Positions 7,803 to 16,467 of a DNA stretch of 64,000 nt are shown piece after piece. This DNA is from Candidatus Eisenbergiella merdavium (GTDB taxonomy: Bacteria; Bacillota; Clostridia; Lachnospirales; Lachnospiraceae), in contig DWWS01000045.1 of NCBI GenBank assembly GCA_019119595.1, positions 109,104 through 173,103 of the forward strand. Direction: 5' to 3'. The notes beneath the pieces are model-generated. The model made no database searches, was not told the DNA's origin, and was given only the letters and a program-made list of their open reading frames with translations. Made by a program: the position numbers and the translations under genes. Numbering within the stretch: the first letter of the stretch is position 1; each line of letters starts with the position of its first letter.

Positions 7803-8369
7803 TCAGTCCGTCCCCAGCCCCTTCTGCTTCAGATATTTCTTCAGCCTTTCCCGGGTCCGGTACAGGCTCACTCTAACCGAATTCTGTGTGATATGCAGCC
7901 GCTGTGCGATCTCTGCCGCTGAAAAGCAGTACCAGTAGCGCAGGACGAAGATCACCCGCTCCCTGCTTTTCAGCGTTCCCAGAAATTCATTCAGCTCCCC
8001 GGCCAGCTCCTTTGCCAGGATTTCATCCTCCACGCGGCCGCCGCCCTCCAGGCAGTCCGCGATTTCCTCCAGAAGCACATCATACCGGCCGTCCCTTTTT
8101 TGCGCCGTGTTGGAATGATATTTTTTCAGGGACAGATTTCTCGCGATCCTGCACACATAGCCTGACAGCATGTCCGGCTTTTCAGGCGGGATCGCGTTCC
8201 ACACCGCGAGAAGCGTGTCGTTCACACATTCTCCCGCGTCCTCCCTGTTTTTCAGGATGTTGCAGGAAATGCTCATGCACAGTCCTCCGTATTTCCGGTA
8301 CAGTTCCGCCACCGCAGCCTCCGACCTCTCGAAAAAAAGCCGGATGATCTGATCGTCCTCCAAATCCAT
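7803..8369 (-). CDS. ECF-type RNA polymerase sigma factor
   Basis: 188 residues with the two domains of extracytoplasmic-function sigma factors: region 2 at about 15-85 (AVAELYRKYGGLC, NREDAGECVNDTLLAVWNAI) and region 4 at about 125-180 (LKSRERVIFVLRYWYCFSAAEIAQRL followed by SVRVSLYRTRERLKKYL). It would direct RNA polymerase to stress promoters and be held inactive by the membrane protein encoded just downstream. The ATG at 8369 is preferred over GTG at 8372; GAGGGG lies only a few bases upstream of both. It is the first gene of the two-gene unit. Confidence 0.9.
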   Translation of the reverse strand: MDLEDDQIIRLFFERSEAAVAELYRKYGGLCMSISCNILKNREDAGECVNDTLLAVWNAIPPEKPDMLSGYVCRIARNLSLKKYHSNTAQKRDGRYDVLLEEIADCLEGGGRVEDEILAKELAGELNEFLGTLKSRERVIFVLRYWYCFSAAEIAQRLHITQNSVRVSLYRTRERLKKYLKQKGLGTD

Positions 8370-8384
8370 CACCCCTCATCTGTA

Positions 8385-8412
8385 TACTACGTTTTTTTCG
8401 GCCGGTATTACA
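8385..8412 (-). promoter_or_regulatory. Candidate self-recognised ECF promoter
   Basis: Minus strand TGTAATA, 14 bases, then CGTAGTA, 16 bp before the sigma gene. The spacing and CGT-type -10 fit ECF promoters, which are commonly autoregulated. This is by eye only. Confidence 0.35.
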
Positions 8413-8494
8413 GTTTTTTTTGCAAAAAAAGATACCCTTCCAGCCCAGGACGGCTTTCCGGATATCCTTTTATTGATTTCTCGGGCCCTATCAT

Positions 8495-9514
8495 TTATAT
8501 TACCAGCGTAAAATTATATTCCGCTACAAAAAGTATGCAGGTACAAAGAACCCATATAAAACCTTCCGTCTCCTCTCTGCTGCATGTATTTTGTACTTCC
8601 AGAATTCTGACTGGATCGAGATGCTCAAAACTCTCTCTATATTGACTGTCATCAACCTCATACTGATTATTTTGGATTCGATTTGCTTTACATATGTTAT
8701 GACGTATGATCTGTTTAAAAATTCCACGCATATACTGCCAATAGGTCTGACCGGTATGGGCATACCCGGTTTCTGTCATCATGGCCTTAATCTGATATTT
8801 TGCCGTCTGCGCTTCTCTCTTTTCTACTGCGTCCTGCAGAATCTGCTGTATATTCTCCTCCAGATTTGTTTCGTTGCAAATATTCAGAATTTCGGCACAA
8901 CACTTCTTCCCTTTCTGCTCATCTTCTATTCCGAAATGTCTGCATAACAGATCCTCCATTTTACCGGGAAATTCAAACAGAGCGGCTATTCCGGTCTCCT
9001 CTCTCACCAGAGCCTTATATTTTTTCCCGGGCTGCAGAGATACCGGAATCTTTTTTTCTGCATATTGTTCATCCGGCACTGTACGCAGATGCTGATATGC
9101 TTCTATCATCGGATAGTTAATATATAGTTTTCCCATATCGGCCGCATCACTAAAATATCTCTGCATTTTCAAAATTTTCTCTTCTGAGAAATTTTTGTCA
9201 TGCCGTTCATAATCAAATACCAGCATGATATTCACAAAATCTTCTTTATAACGAAGCGGATCAAATTCCAGCTTTCTGCTTATGACAAAGGGAAGATCAA
9301 CATCGTCTTCTTCCCATATTTCTCCATATTCCCTTGAGATATCGTCGTAGAGCATATAAATGTTGGTGCCATAGATCCAGATATCATCCATGGAAATATG
9401 AATAGAAGGAAAACATCGAAATAATATGCCAAACAGTTTATTCTTTTCATGCTTTCCTTCCACGATCAGCAGGTTCTGCCCCCTTATCCTTGTTTCGTCA
9501 GAATAATCATTCAT
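8495..9514 (-). CDS. TOPRIM-like protein, putative effector of an ATPase/TOPRIM defence-type pair
   Basis: About 339 residues. Near the N-terminus LLIVEGKHEKNKLF has the TOPRIM glutamate, and around residue 97 IMLVFDYERHDKNF supplies a DxxxxD-type acidic motif. YINYPMIEAYQHL follows, a pattern seen in TOPRIM nucleases that accompany AAA ATPases (OLD, RloB/AbiLii and DUF4435/AriB relatives). Function as a nuclease effector is inferred. It overlaps the ATPase gene by 8 bp. Start choice is uncertain: ATG at 9514, or TTG at 9523 close behind GGAG. The gene is clearly more AT-rich than its neighbours, a sign of transfer. The C-terminal third has no recognisable domain. Confidence 0.65.
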   Translation of the reverse strand: MNDYSDETRIRGQNLLIVEGKHEKNKLFGILFRCFPSIHISMDDIWIYGTNIYMLYDDISREYGEIWEEDDVDLPFVISRKLEFDPLRYKEDFVNIMLVFDYERHDKNFSEEKILKMQRYFSDAADMGKLYINYPMIEAYQHLRTVPDEQYAEKKIPVSLQPGKKYKALVREETGIAALFEFPGKMEDLLCRHFGIEDEQKGKKCCAEILNICNETNLEENIQQILQDAVEKREAQTAKYQIKAMMTETGYAHTGQTYWQYMRGIFKQIIRHNICKANRIQNNQYEVDDSQYRESFEHLDPVRILEVQNTCSREETEGFIWVLCTCILFVAEYNFTLVI

Positions 9515-10652
9515 ATCTTTCAAATTCTCCGCTTATGTACATCTTCTCCAGATTGTGACCTTCCCGCATTTCCCTCTCCGTTGCATCACACAGGGCTGTC
9601 AGGGTTCCTTCCCCCGACAGGATAAACAGGCAGTCCGGCCTCATCAGACGATTGGTCATCAGGTTGGTGTTATGCGAGGTCATGATGATCTGACTCCGGG
9701 GATATTTTTTCTTAAAAAATCTGACTAAATTTTCTGCCATTTCATAATGATAAAAGGCATCGAATTCATCCATATAAACGAAGGAAGATTTCTCTATCGC
9801 AGTAATGATCTTTCTGTATATATCCAGCAATGCCAATGTTCCGCTGGAAGCATTTTCAAAAAAAGGAACCAGCTTTTTATGAGAGAAATACAGCTCCCTC
9901 TGTCCATCTGGAAGCTTCTTTAAAACAAGTCTGCAGTTTATCCCCATCACATTAAAAAATTCTTCCAGATTTTTCAGGCTGTTCTCCTGTTCCAGCCTTT
10001 TAAAAAAGATGTTGGTCATGATCCCCTTTCTGAATTGTGTCAACGCATTTCCCACTGTAACCATGGTCATATCTCTGACATAATTTAACAGCTTTATAAG
10101 TATGGAATCATCCTTTAAAGCCATATTGCTGACCAGCCATCTCAAAAAGGATAATAAATGCTGCTCTCCATCAACAGGTTCCAGTGCCTGTCTATATCTT
10201 TCCACATTTGCCGTTTCTGCTTCGACTTCTTCCAGATGCGGAAAAGCAAGCTTTCCTTCCAAAAAATCACATTCGAAGATAAGCGTTCCATTTATTTCCA
10301 GTTTTTCCCATTTTAACCTGTATTCCGAAAATTTTGCGTATCTGTAAACCAATTCCCGGCCATTAAAATCAAAAATATAGGAAAAAACGGCAGCATCTTC
10401 CTCAGAATCAGCGTTTAGAAATGCCTCCGTTTCAACACTGGAAACAGCATCCAAAAGCATTGTCTTTATATTCATGACAGCTCTTCCCAGGTTCGTTTTT
10501 CCGGTCGCATTTTTCCCATAGATCAACATTTTGCTGATCAGTCCATCTGTAATACAGTCTGTGCTGAACTGGTATCCTGCTGTTTTTTCCAAATCCAGGC
10601 ATACTTCTTTTTGAAAGTTCTTATAATTTTTTACCGTAAATCTTTTCAGCAT
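9507..10652 (-). CDS. AAA/ABC-class ATPase of an OLD/AbiL/PARIS-like pair
   Basis: A 381-residue SMC/ABC-class ATPase. Seen: the N-terminal LKRFTVKNYKNFQ strand, Walker A YGKNATGKTNL (45-55), an ABC-signature-like NASSGTLALLDIY near 277, Walker B FVYMDEFDAFYH near 297, and the switch histidine in IIMTSHNTNLM near 325. There is no long coiled coil, so it is shorter than SMC or AriA proteins. In two-gene defence systems such an ATPase senses invasion and releases or activates the TOPRIM partner; that role here is inference. The start at 10652 has AGGAGAGGG upstream. The operon has its own promoter with a palindrome over the -10 box and is AT-rich compared with both flanks. Confidence 0.8.
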   Translation of the reverse strand: MLKRFTVKNYKNFQKEVCLDLEKTAGYQFSTDCITDGLISKMLIYGKNATGKTNLGRAVMNIKTMLLDAVSSVETEAFLNADSEEDAAVFSYIFDFNGRELVYRYAKFSEYRLKWEKLEINGTLIFECDFLEGKLAFPHLEEVEAETANVERYRQALEPVDGEQHLLSFLRWLVSNMALKDDSILIKLLNYVRDMTMVTVGNALTQFRKGIMTNIFFKRLEQENSLKNLEEFFNVMGINCRLVLKKLPDGQRELYFSHKKLVPFFENASSGTLALLDIYRKIITAIEKSSFVYMDEFDAFYHYEMAENLVRFFKKKYPRSQIIMTSHNTNLMTNRLMRPDCLFILSGEGTLTALCDATEREMREGHNLEKMYISGEFERYE

Positions 10653-10690
10653 ACCGTCTGCCCTCTCCTGTCATTTCCCACTTACTGACG

Positions 10691-10720
10691 AATCTGATAA
10701 TAGTATAACAAAATCAGATT
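10691..10720. promoter_or_regulatory. 8-bp inverted repeat spanning the ATPase/TOPRIM promoter
   Basis: AATCTGAT (10691-10698) and ATCAGATT (10713-10720) are perfect inverted arms with a 14-nt spacer that contains the -10 box. It looks like an operator, although no regulator gene is adjacent. Confidence 0.5.
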
Positions 10721-10730
10721 TCTCACACAA
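10702..10730 (-). promoter_or_regulatory. Promoter of the ATPase/TOPRIM operon
   Basis: Minus strand TTGTGT (10725-10730), 17-bp spacer, TATACT (10702-10707), about 50 bp upstream of the ATPase start codon. Confidence 0.6.
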
Positions 10731-10765
10731 TAGTCCTCCGTAAAAAAATTACGGCACAATTCAAC

Positions 10766-10799
10766 AAAAGAGGCTGTTTGTGTCTTTAACTCCTCTTTT
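10766..10799. terminator. Bidirectional terminator
   Basis: AAAAGAGG (10766-10773) pairs with CCTCTTTT (10792-10799). T runs exist on both strands. It lies downstream of the minus-strand GH2 gene and upstream of the ATPase promoter. Confidence 0.55.
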
Positions 10800-10872
10800 A
10801 ACAGCAGGCATCGCAAATTCCCCGGCCATTCCAGTCAGCACTGCGCAAAGTTCCCTCATACGCTTTTTCTTC

Positions 10873-13797
10873 TCACTCCGCCACCAGTGAAGCGATCATT
10901 TCCACAGCCAGTTCCTGGGCGGGCGCAAACTCCGCGCTTCCCAGATACCGGTAAATGGAAGCAAGCAGCGCCCTCGCTTCCGGATACTGCTGAAGCTCCT
11001 GCAGGCCAAGGGAGGAGAACAGGAGCCTTCCGCCTCCGCAGCGGCACTCAAACAGCTGGGCCATGGGGCGCAGGTAGGCATAGCTGTCCATTTCCGTGAT
11101 GATGGCGGAAATCCGTTCCGGCAGGATCACCGCCCGCCGGGAGGCCATGGGCCACCACTGCCAGTCGGTATGGCTTTCCGTGGGGAAATCCGCAAACAGC
11201 GGATGGGAGCTGTCGATGAGCTGTCCCATGCCTCCCGCCTGCTGGGCGAAGGTTCCAACCGACCAGAAGTCGGTGGTAAACTGGGCCCGTATAGAATTCG
11301 GCAGGGCCTCCTTCGTGGAAGGCGGGGTCAGGTACACGCAGCCGCCCGAGGCGAGGACGCTTTTCGCCTTCTCGTCAAAGCGCTGCGTTTCATATACGTT
11401 CTCCGGGCACACCAGCGCTTCCTGTGCCGCCGGAGGGTAAACCCAGACAGGATAACGGTTCACCGCGCCGTCCACAGATACCTCCAGCGTAAGGCGTGCG
11501 GCCTTTTCCACAGCTTTCAGAGAAAGCTGTACGCTTCCCGCCTCCGTCAGCGCCCCGGCGGGGAAGCTTTCCTCCTCCGTCAGCGCCTGCGCCAGAATCA
11601 TACCGTCCTGCGTTTTCAGAGTACAGCACACCCTTCCGGAAAGAGTCGTTTTCCCGTAGTTGGCGATCTTTACAGGAACGGTCATCTCCTCCGTATTCTC
11701 CCAGGTATAGCGGGGCAGGAGCGCCAGGGGAAGCTGATCCCGGAAAAACGCCTGAAACCGGGCGGGTTCGGCAAAAGGATAGGGCTTTGGCTCCAGATGG
11801 GAATTGAGCATGCCCACCAGCGCGGTTCCCTGGCCGGGGAAATCCTGAAGTCCCAGCAGGGAAATGCCCGAAAGCCCCTCCGTGCGCAGAACCGCTTCGA
11901 TCTCCTCCCGGTAGGCCAGACGGGAAATCTCTCCCGTGGCCTCCACCTGCTTTTCCCATTCCTCCGGCGTAATTCCCGCCTCCTTCACCCGATCCTGCAC
12001 CAGGCGCAGGTTAGCGGGATCCGAGATCCCGTGGAAGCTGTCCAGCTCATGAAAATCCGGAAGCACCTCAAACTGGCCCACCTCAAAGGTGAACACGGGC
12101 TTTTTGTAAAAACGGCGGATCTGCTCCATGGAAGCGTCGTAATTCTGCGCCGCGTCCGGATAATGATTGTTGATATAGCCCTGCAGCGCGCCTTCCCTGC
12201 CGCCTCCCGCATGGGTTCCCCGAAGATCCCAGGAAAAGCATCTCTGAGAGGCGTAAAAATCGCTTTCCGGATCCACGCCCGCATCGCCGTAATGGGCGTT
12301 GGAGGCGTTTGCATACAGGCGGGTCGGATCCAGCGAGCGGGCCAGCTTCAGCATGCTGTCCATCCGGCAATGGCCCACCGGCCCCGCCGCAAGCTCGTTT
12401 CCAAAGGTCAGCATCACAAAGGAGGGATGGTTTGCCAGCGTCAGGATCACCTGCTTCAGCTCCGTCATATAATAAGCGAAGCTTTCCGGCGCCTCGAAGG
12501 CGTGTACCGGATCCCAGTGAGACAGCTCCGGCTGCATCAGCATACCCATCCGGTCCGCTGCGGTAAACGCCGCCTCCGGCGGACAGTGGGAATGAAAACG
12601 CATGCAGTTGATTCCGTAGGAACGATAACGCTCCAGCACGTCCGTCCACTCCTCCACCGTCATGGGCGGGTGGCCCGTCTCCGGAAATTCACAGCAGTTT
12701 GCCTCACTGCGCAGGAAGATCACCCGCCCGTTTAAGGCAAGCCTCCCCTGCCCGTTATCTCCAAAGGTACGCACGCCGAAGGCTTCCGTGCGGCTGGCGA
12801 GCACGCGTTCCTGCCCCGCTTTCACAGCGTCGGAGACATCCTTCATTCCGGCTTCATCTGTTCCGGTTTTGTCTGTCCCTGTCTCATCTGTATCCGTTTC
12901 GCCTGCCCCGGCCTCATCCTCCCCCTGCGTTTCTCCGGTACAGATCAGGGAGGCGGTCAGCTCATACAGATTGCCTTCCTCCTCATCCCATCTGCGCACA
13001 TCCTCCGCCAGCGGAAGCTTTTCCAGTACGAGCCGGGTCAGACCGGGCTGCACGCTGATTTTTTTCCGGTATCCGTCCCGGTTCAGACAATCCGTCTCCT
13101 CCTCCCCGCCGCATTCGTTTTTCTCCTTCCCGCCCTTCAGCGCACCGCTCTCCAGCTGCAGAATGCCGTTCCAGAAACGGTCGGAGGAAATCTCAGCCTG
13201 CACGCTCAGGCTGTCCCCCTCCCGGTCCGGGTAGATGCGCAGAGCGGACAGAAACACCGGCTCCTCCACCCGCAGGCGCAGATATCCCAGAACCCCGTTC
13301 CAGTTGGTCTGGGTCTCATCGGTAGCCGCTGAGGAATACACGATGGCGTCACGGGGCAGACCTGGATAGCTGTTGTCAGAAAGAAGGGTGATCTCATTGT
13401 CTCCGGTCAGAAGCCCGGTCACCTCAAACACATACGGGGTGGAAAGGCTTCCCTCCAGAAAGGGCTTCACCTCCCTGCCGTCCACCAGAAGCTTCAGGCA
13501 TCTGGCCCGCTCCGCCTCCAGAAAGATCCGTTTCCCTTCCTCCGGCACGAAGCTGAGGCGCCGCGTCAGGCGCGCCTCTCCCTCAAAGGTGTATTTTCTC
13601 GTAAAGCGGGTGGCGATGGGCGCGCCCTCGTCAAAGCCCTCCTCCGCGTTCCCCAGCGCCGCGTCGGGATGCCACTGATTCTGTCCCAGATCCTTATGCC
13701 CGATCCTGTTTTCATCAAGCGTTCCGGGAAGCTGCATGGGATACGTCCTCCCGTCCCCGATATCGGCCTGCCACAGGCCGGATAAATCGTAATACAT
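10873..13797 (-). CDS. Glycoside hydrolase family 2 enzyme (beta-galactosidase-like)
   Basis: 974 residues. A sugar-binding jelly roll at the N-terminus (YDLSGLWQADIGDG, PGTLDENRIG), an immunoglobulin-like domain, then a TIM barrel with RLALNGRVIFLR and the family acid/base glutamate in MLTFGNELAAG (near 467). The likely nucleophile is in TFEVGQFEVLPDF (near 570). Beta-sandwich domains follow. No signal peptide is seen, so it should act in the cytosol on imported oligosaccharides; the linkage is not predictable. GGAGG sits 8 bases before the ATG at 13797; an ATG at 13812 is possible. Odd point: residues about 300-325 are an acidic GETDTDETGTDKTGTDEAG-type repeat inserted in the Ig-like region, encoded by a DNA minisatellite. 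Confidence 0.85.
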   Translation of the reverse strand: MYYDLSGLWQADIGDGRTYPMQLPGTLDENRIGHKDLGQNQWHPDAALGNAEEGFDEGAPIATRFTRKYTFEGEARLTRRLSFVPEEGKRIFLEAERARCLKLLVDGREVKPFLEGSLSTPYVFEVTGLLTGDNEITLLSDNSYPGLPRDAIVYSSAATDETQTNWNGVLGYLRLRVEEPVFLSALRIYPDREGDSLSVQAEISSDRFWNGILQLESGALKGGKEKNECGGEEETDCLNRDGYRKKISVQPGLTRLVLEKLPLAEDVRRWDEEEGNLYELTASLICTGETQGEDEAGAGETDTDETGTDKTGTDEAGMKDVSDAVKAGQERVLASRTEAFGVRTFGDNGQGRLALNGRVIFLRSEANCCEFPETGHPPMTVEEWTDVLERYRSYGINCMRFHSHCPPEAAFTAADRMGMLMQPELSHWDPVHAFEAPESFAYYMTELKQVILTLANHPSFVMLTFGNELAAGPVGHCRMDSMLKLARSLDPTRLYANASNAHYGDAGVDPESDFYASQRCFSWDLRGTHAGGGREGALQGYINNHYPDAAQNYDASMEQIRRFYKKPVFTFEVGQFEVLPDFHELDSFHGISDPANLRLVQDRVKEAGITPEEWEKQVEATGEISRLAYREEIEAVLRTEGLSGISLLGLQDFPGQGTALVGMLNSHLEPKPYPFAEPARFQAFFRDQLPLALLPRYTWENTEEMTVPVKIANYGKTTLSGRVCCTLKTQDGMILAQALTEEESFPAGALTEAGSVQLSLKAVEKAARLTLEVSVDGAVNRYPVWVYPPAAQEALVCPENVYETQRFDEKAKSVLASGGCVYLTPPSTKEALPNSIRAQFTTDFWSVGTFAQQAGGMGQLIDSSHPLFADFPTESHTDWQWWPMASRRAVILPERISAIITEMDSYAYLRPMAQLFECRCGGGRLLFSSLGLQELQQYPEARALLASIYRYLGSAEFAPAQELAVEMIASLVAE

Positions 13798-13861
13798 CCG
13801 CATTTCCTCCATTCATCCTTCCGGACATTTTCTACAGCCGGCTTCCGTTTTATCTTACAGT

Positions 13862-15535
13862 TTAACAGATACGGGGGGCATCCGCATTGCCCGCATTTGC
13901 TGTTTCGTTGAGAAAAATTGCGGACGCCTGTTCTCCGCTCCCATTCTCCCTTCCTTTTCCCCGCGTTGTAACGGAGCTGCTTTTCAGCTTGATCTGTACC
14001 GAACGTTCTCCCACGACAAGCTGGCAGGTTTGTCCGAGCTCCAGCTTAGGGCTTCCGAAAACCACAGAGCTTCCGCTTTTCACGGCAGTTTCGGAAAACA
14101 GCAGCCGGCCCGTTTCGTCTAAAATGCGGATCTCATCCCCCGCTTCATAAACAAAATCCAGAAAACAGAGGAAGGAGGGCTGTCCGGAATCCTCTGAAAA
14201 GGTCACGGCCATTCCGGAGCTTCCCGCCGCAAGCACCGTCCCACCGTTCAGGATGCAGCTTCCGCCGTTTTCGCTTCCGTAATCCAGCGCGCCGTTTCGG
14301 TCGTCCTCCGGCCCGAAGATCACCGTCGTTCCGCCCTCAAAGATCAGATCTCCGTTGGAATCCACGCCGTCGCCGTCCGCGTCGATGAAAATCTCTCCGC
14401 CCTGGATGCGAAGGCAGGGAAGCGTCCGTTCCTCCCCTTCCCCCTCCGGCTCCCCGTTGGCGTTGATGCCGTCGTCCTCTGCCGTGATGGAGAGCTCCCC
14501 TTCCCTGATCAGGACCTGATTTGCCTCAAGCCCTTCAAAGGATTCTGTAATGAGAATCTCTCCCCCGTCCACGATCAGCTCATCGTCCGCATGGATTCCT
14601 TTTTTTCCTGCGATGATAGTCAGGCTTCCGCCGGATATCTGCATATCCCGGTTGGAGTGAAAGGCGTCGTCCCCCGCTTCCGCGGTCAGTATCCCGCCTG
14701 TGATCTCCATGGACTGGTCCGCCTGAAAGGCCTTCTCCCCGCATTTTGTCTGAATGCTGCCTCCGGAAATGGTCAGGCAGTCATCCGCCTTGAAGCTGTC
14801 CTCCAGGGCCTCCGCCGTTATGACGCCTCCCGAAAGGGTCAGGCTTTTCCTGCTCTGAATCCCGTGTTCCACCCCGCCCAGAATCGTCAGAGAGCCGCTT
14901 CCGTCGATAATCAGATCCTCCTTTGAAAAAACGGCCGCTCCTTCTGCCGCTTCCGTTCCCTCCTGCTTCGGCTCCTCCCGGCTTTGCAGCAGGTTTCCCG
15001 TTCCCTCCTCAAGCCGGATCGTTACCTGCCCTGCCGCTTCCACAGAAACCGCCGCTGCGCCGGAGCAGACAACAGACGCCCCGTCCAGAAGCAGCGTCAC
15101 CTCTTCCTCCGCCGCATCCACACAGAGCTGACCGTCCGAAAGGTTTCCCGTGATCCGATAGCTGCCTCCCCGTGTAACAGTCACCCGGTTCCCTGACACC
15201 TTCACTCCGCCGCCGGACGCCTGACTGCCGTCCTGTTTCAGCACGATCCGTACCTCAGCGGACGCTTCTTCCTTTTGCGCGTGAACCGTCCCGCAGGCGG
15301 AAAACAGCGTCAAAAGGACGGCGGACACAAGGGCACAGAACCGGGCGGCGTGCCCACTCAGTCCGGCCGGGCTTTTGCCGACCGCATATCTGACTCCTGC
15401 CTTTCTTACACCTGCATTTTTGACGCTCGGGTTTCCTCTGACCGCATTTTTTCTGGCGGCTCCGCTCTCTGCGCCACTTTCCTCTCCGCTCCCGTCTCCT
15501 TTGCCGCTATCCATCCGGAACATTTCTTTTTTCAT
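13862..15535 (-). CDS. Cthe_2159-type carbohydrate-binding beta-helix lipoprotein
   Basis: A 557-residue secreted protein. After an unusually long basic N-terminus (about 65 residues), a hydrophobic stretch ends in LLTLFSACG, a lipobox-like cysteine. The body is a series of SGGxIxxEAxxDxF/HSNRDMQISGGSL-type turns that matches the right-handed beta-helix of the carbohydrate-binding family founded on Clostridium thermocellum Cthe_2159, known for binding cellulose and polygalacturonate with calcium. GGAGAGG lies just before the ATG at 15535; a frame start at 15553 would overlap that site. It follows larE by 54 bp and precedes the GH2 gene on the same strand. The N-terminal basic segment contains degenerate VRxAGVR repeats. 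Confidence 0.75.
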   Translation of the reverse strand: MKKEMFRMDSGKGDGSGEESGAESGAARKNAVRGNPSVKNAGVRKAGVRYAVGKSPAGLSGHAARFCALVSAVLLTLFSACGTVHAQKEEASAEVRIVLKQDGSQASGGGVKVSGNRVTVTRGGSYRITGNLSDGQLCVDAAEEEVTLLLDGASVVCSGAAAVSVEAAGQVTIRLEEGTGNLLQSREEPKQEGTEAAEGAAVFSKEDLIIDGSGSLTILGGVEHGIQSRKSLTLSGGVITAEALEDSFKADDCLTISGGSIQTKCGEKAFQADQSMEITGGILTAEAGDDAFHSNRDMQISGGSLTIIAGKKGIHADDELIVDGGEILITESFEGLEANQVLIREGELSITAEDDGINANGEPEGEGEERTLPCLRIQGGEIFIDADGDGVDSNGDLIFEGGTTVIFGPEDDRNGALDYGSENGGSCILNGGTVLAAGSSGMAVTFSEDSGQPSFLCFLDFVYEAGDEIRILDETGRLLFSETAVKSGSSVVFGSPKLELGQTCQLVVGERSVQIKLKSSSVTTRGKGRENGSGEQASAIFLNETANAGNADAPRIC

Positions 15536-15589
15536 TTCATCCTCTCCAAACAACGCTCCTGCAAAACTGCTTTTTTCAGAGCTGTTCTC

Positions 15590-16459
15590 CTATTTCGTCC
15601 CTGCCACAGAAGAAAGTCCGATATCCATGCTCCCGGAACGGAAGCCCTCCAGATCCAGGGTCACATAGGAAAAGCCTGCCTCTTTGATCCTTTTCACCGC
15701 TTCCTGCGCATGTTCCAGAAGCCTCCCCATATCCTCCCTGTCAACCTCGATCCGCGCGGTGTCCCCATGCGCCCGGAGCCTCACGTTATAAAAGCCCAGC
15801 TTTCGCAAAAACTGCTCTCCCTCATCCACCTGACGCATCCGTTCATGGGAAAGTCTGGTTCCATAGGGAAAACGGGTCGCCAGGCAGGGCGCGGACGGGC
15901 GGTCCGCCACGGAGATTCCATACTGCGCCGCCAGAGCGCGCACCTCCCGCTTGGTCAGGCCAAGCTCCATCAGCGGGCTTTTGATCCCAAGCTCCTTCAC
16001 CGCCCGGATGCCGGGACGGTACATACGCGTATCATCCGCATTGCTCCCTTCCAAAATGGCCGATACGCCCAGCGCCTCCGCCTCCGTTTTCAGCCTGGTA
16101 AACAAAAATTTCTTACACCGATAACAGCGATCCGGCGGATTGTCTTCGATCCCCGCATCCTGCAGCTCGTCGATGACAATCTCCAGATATCTTGCTCCAA
16201 GCTCTCCCGCCACCCGCTTTGCCACATCCGCGTCCTGAACGGGATGCAGGCTGGTGTGCACGGTGGCGGCATAAACCGTCCGCCCCTCCGCCGACCGGCA
16301 GGCCGCGGCTAACAGCAGGCTGCTGTCCACTCCTCCGGAAAAGGCCACCATAACCGCCTCTCCCGGAAGGCTTTTCATATAACCCTCCAGCTTCGCTTTT
16401 TTGTTTATTATTTCATCCGAAAATACTGCCGTTTCCGGTTCTGTTTCCCTGTTTTTCAT
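15590..16459 (-). CDS. larE: Nickel-pincer nucleotide biosynthesis sulfurtransferase LarE
   Basis: An ATP-dependent PP-loop enzyme that adds sulfur to the carboxylates of pyridinium-3,5-biscarboxylate mononucleotide in synthesis of the nickel-pincer nucleotide cofactor. Seen: PP-loop VAFSGGVDSSLLLAAA (near 38), DRCYRCKKFLF with a CxxC pair, LEGSNADD, and RPSAPCLATRFPYGTRL, whose cysteine corresponds to the sacrificial or cluster-bound cysteine of the family. About 289 residues, the usual length. ATG at 16459 follows GAGG at a good distance; ATG at 16471 overlaps the larC stop (ATGA) and is the alternative. Last gene of the nik-lar operon. Confidence 0.92.
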   Translation of the reverse strand: MKNRETEPETAVFSDEIINKKAKLEGYMKSLPGEAVMVAFSGGVDSSLLLAAACRSAEGRTVYAATVHTSLHPVQDADVAKRVAGELGARYLEIVIDELQDAGIEDNPPDRCYRCKKFLFTRLKTEAEALGVSAILEGSNADDTRMYRPGIRAVKELGIKSPLMELGLTKREVRALAAQYGISVADRPSAPCLATRFPYGTRLSHERMRQVDEGEQFLRKLGFYNVRLRAHGDTARIEVDREDMGRLLEHAQEAVKRIKEAGFSYVTLDLEGFRSGSMDIGLSSVAGTK

Positions 16460-16467
16460 TCCAATCC

